Positions 63,428-64,000 of a stretch of 64,000 nt of DNA are shown here, one piece after another. A program made the translations under genes and the position numbers. The stretch spans positions 3,162,001-3,226,000 of the forward strand of contig NZ_CP155796.1 in assembly GCF_039729195.1 (NCBI RefSeq), read 5' to 3'. Within the stretch, counting starts at the first letter, position 1. Each line of letters begins with the position of its first letter. Source of the DNA: Mycobacterium sp. DL (lineage in GTDB: Bacteria; Actinomycetota; Actinomycetes; Mycobacteriales; Mycobacteriaceae). The notes beneath the pieces were generated by a model, which saw only the letters and a program-made list of their open reading frames with translations, did not search any database and was not told the DNA's origin.

Positions 63428-63667
63428 TCAGGCGTCGACGGTGATGGCCATCCCCGATTTCTCCCGGTCCCTGCGGACCGCCGAATCGGTGAGCTCGAGG
63501 GCGATCAGGACGTCGGCTGCGGTGATGAACAGACCCCACCAGTACATCCACCGCAGCGAGGGCTCAGGCTGAGCGGCGAAGTAGACGACCAGGAAGATCG
63601 GCCCGACCAGTCCGCCGAACATGAACATCATCCCCTGGAACCGGAGGTACAGCCGCAGGGTGGACAT
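63428..63667 (-). CDS. Small two-TM membrane protein
   Basis: 79 residues. Two hydrophobic helices (MMFMFGGLVGPIFLVVYFAA and MYWWGLFITAADVLIALELT) precede a basic stretch (DSAVRRDREKSG). It resembles small uncharacterised mycobacterial membrane proteins without a named family. The ATG lacks a strong ribosome site. It is followed downstream by the amidase on the same strand. Confidence 0.7.
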   Translation of the reverse strand: MSTLRLYLRFQGMMFMFGGLVGPIFLVVYFAAQPEPSLRWMYWWGLFITAADVLIALELTDSAVRRDREKSGMAITVDA

Positions 63668-63815
63668 CAGGCGAAAGTCTCCCGCGGGAGGATCGGCCCG
63701 TCAACGCCGAGTCGCAGGACTGTCCCGAGTGGGCAGAACTTGGTGAGACAGACTAACCTTGTCGGGTCCGTCAATAGGGACGACGGATTCCGCCCGACGA
63801 ACAGGACTCACAGGA

Positions 63816-64000
63816 CATGCGCCGAACCATGCGTACCGCACAAGCGGCCGCTGCGCTGATGATGGCGCTGGCACCGCTGACGGCGGGAGTCGCAGTGGCC
63901 TACGCCGAACAGGATGCGACCTTCGTGCCGTTCGGCCAGGTACTGCGCCGTTGCGACTTCAGCGACATCAAGTACGTCGGCGGCACGGGCTACGCCCGGC
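63816..64000 (+). CDS. Secreted protein, N-terminal part (cut by window edge)
   Basis: 61 codons are visible: MRRTMRTAQAAAALMMALAPLTAGVAVAYAEQ is a strong signal peptide with cleavage expected near AYA, followed by DATFVPFGQVLRRCDFSDIKYVGGTGYAR. No family can be named from this part. An in-frame ATG four codons on is an alternative start. AGGA precedes the first ATG. The region upstream (63738-63760) has a weak iron-box-like stretch that I do not accept as an IdeR site. Confidence 0.75.

Noticed and set aside
63738..63762. CTAACC-containing stretch as a possible IdeR box before the last gene
   Set aside because: Only about 11 of 19 consensus positions fit and one half-site is absent.

Overview
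The window is a 64 kb piece of a high-GC actinobacterial chromosome, almost certainly a non-tuberculous, fast-growing type Mycobacterium/Mycolicibacterium. Markers are an antigen 85 mycolyltransferase, a cyclopropane mycolic acid synthase, an LdtMt1-like L,D-transpeptidase, an LpqH-family lipoprotein, an MgtA-like mannosyltransferase, a CYP125 P450 and a DUF222/HNH (13E12-type) gene, together with a lon gene, which M. tuberculosis lacks. Gene density is high, with many GTG/TTG starts, 1-11 nt overlaps and starts without a Shine-Dalgarno. I saw no rRNA, tRNA, CRISPR array, insertion sequence or prophage. Everything is drawn from reading the sequence; family names come from motif recognition, not database searches.

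Layout. 1-9.7 kb: 5' part of lon (minus) with an HspR/HAIR-like element, an SDR, a GNAT-AAA+ fusion, antigen 85, DUF1810, a GH13 enzyme coupled to a nucleoside deaminase, and a TPR protein overlapping a membrane permease under a TetR regulator. 10.4-14.8 kb: a four-gene minus-strand operon (GntR regulator, allophanate-hydrolase-type amidase, biuret-hydrolase-like cysteine hydrolase, NCS2-type permease) that reads as a compact biuret/ureide nitrogen pathway. 15-16.8 kb: a DUF222/HNH gene with a LexA/SOS-like box at its start and the 3' remnant of a second copy. 16.9-23.2 kb: a flavin monooxygenase divergent from a TetR gene with duplicated operators, a thioesterase, a FUSC transporter, an EthD-like protein and an enoyl-CoA hydratase. 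23.2-24.7 kb: an iron block (Bfd ferredoxin, an internally duplicated protein with an IdeR-like box, bacterioferritin). 24.9-30.8 kb: a DHA2 transporter with an extra C-terminal domain, then a CMD protein, a glutamine-synthetase-like ligase and a FluG-type amidohydrolase, then an ArsR-SRPBCC pair.

30.8-36.3 kb: SnoaL and D-aminoacylase-type amidohydrolase pair, a Tat-lipoprotein dienelactone hydrolase, MgtA-like glycosyltransferase and small envelope proteins. 36.3-39.9 kb: a five-gene minus-strand operon ending in a P450. 40.2-46.6 kb: mycolic acid cyclopropane synthase, ureohydrolase, thioesterase, threonine/serine dehydratase-like enzyme, proline-rich DUF7159-like protein, Pr6Pr-type membrane protein, L,D-transpeptidase. 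46.6-54.3 kb: LpqH-like lipoprotein, MmyB-type regulator, CYP125, a secreted Pro/Ala protein, a TetR-molybdopterin oxidoreductase pair and an MBL hydrolase. 54.3-59.3 kb: nitronate monooxygenase-like protein, HAD phosphatase, STAS/HATPase partner-switching pair, a DapB-like reductase and an SDR; two perfect KstR-type palindromes sit here, suggesting sterol/lipid catabolism control. 59.3-64 kb: cinA, small proteins, an alpha/beta hydrolase, an amidase and the start of a secreted protein cut by the window edge.

The most interesting candidates are the biuret-type operon with a C-domain-less allophanate hydrolase, the IdeR-box-linked tandem-repeat protein next to Bfd and bacterioferritin, the GNAT-AAA+ fusion, and the KstR-type boxes in front of poorly characterised genes.
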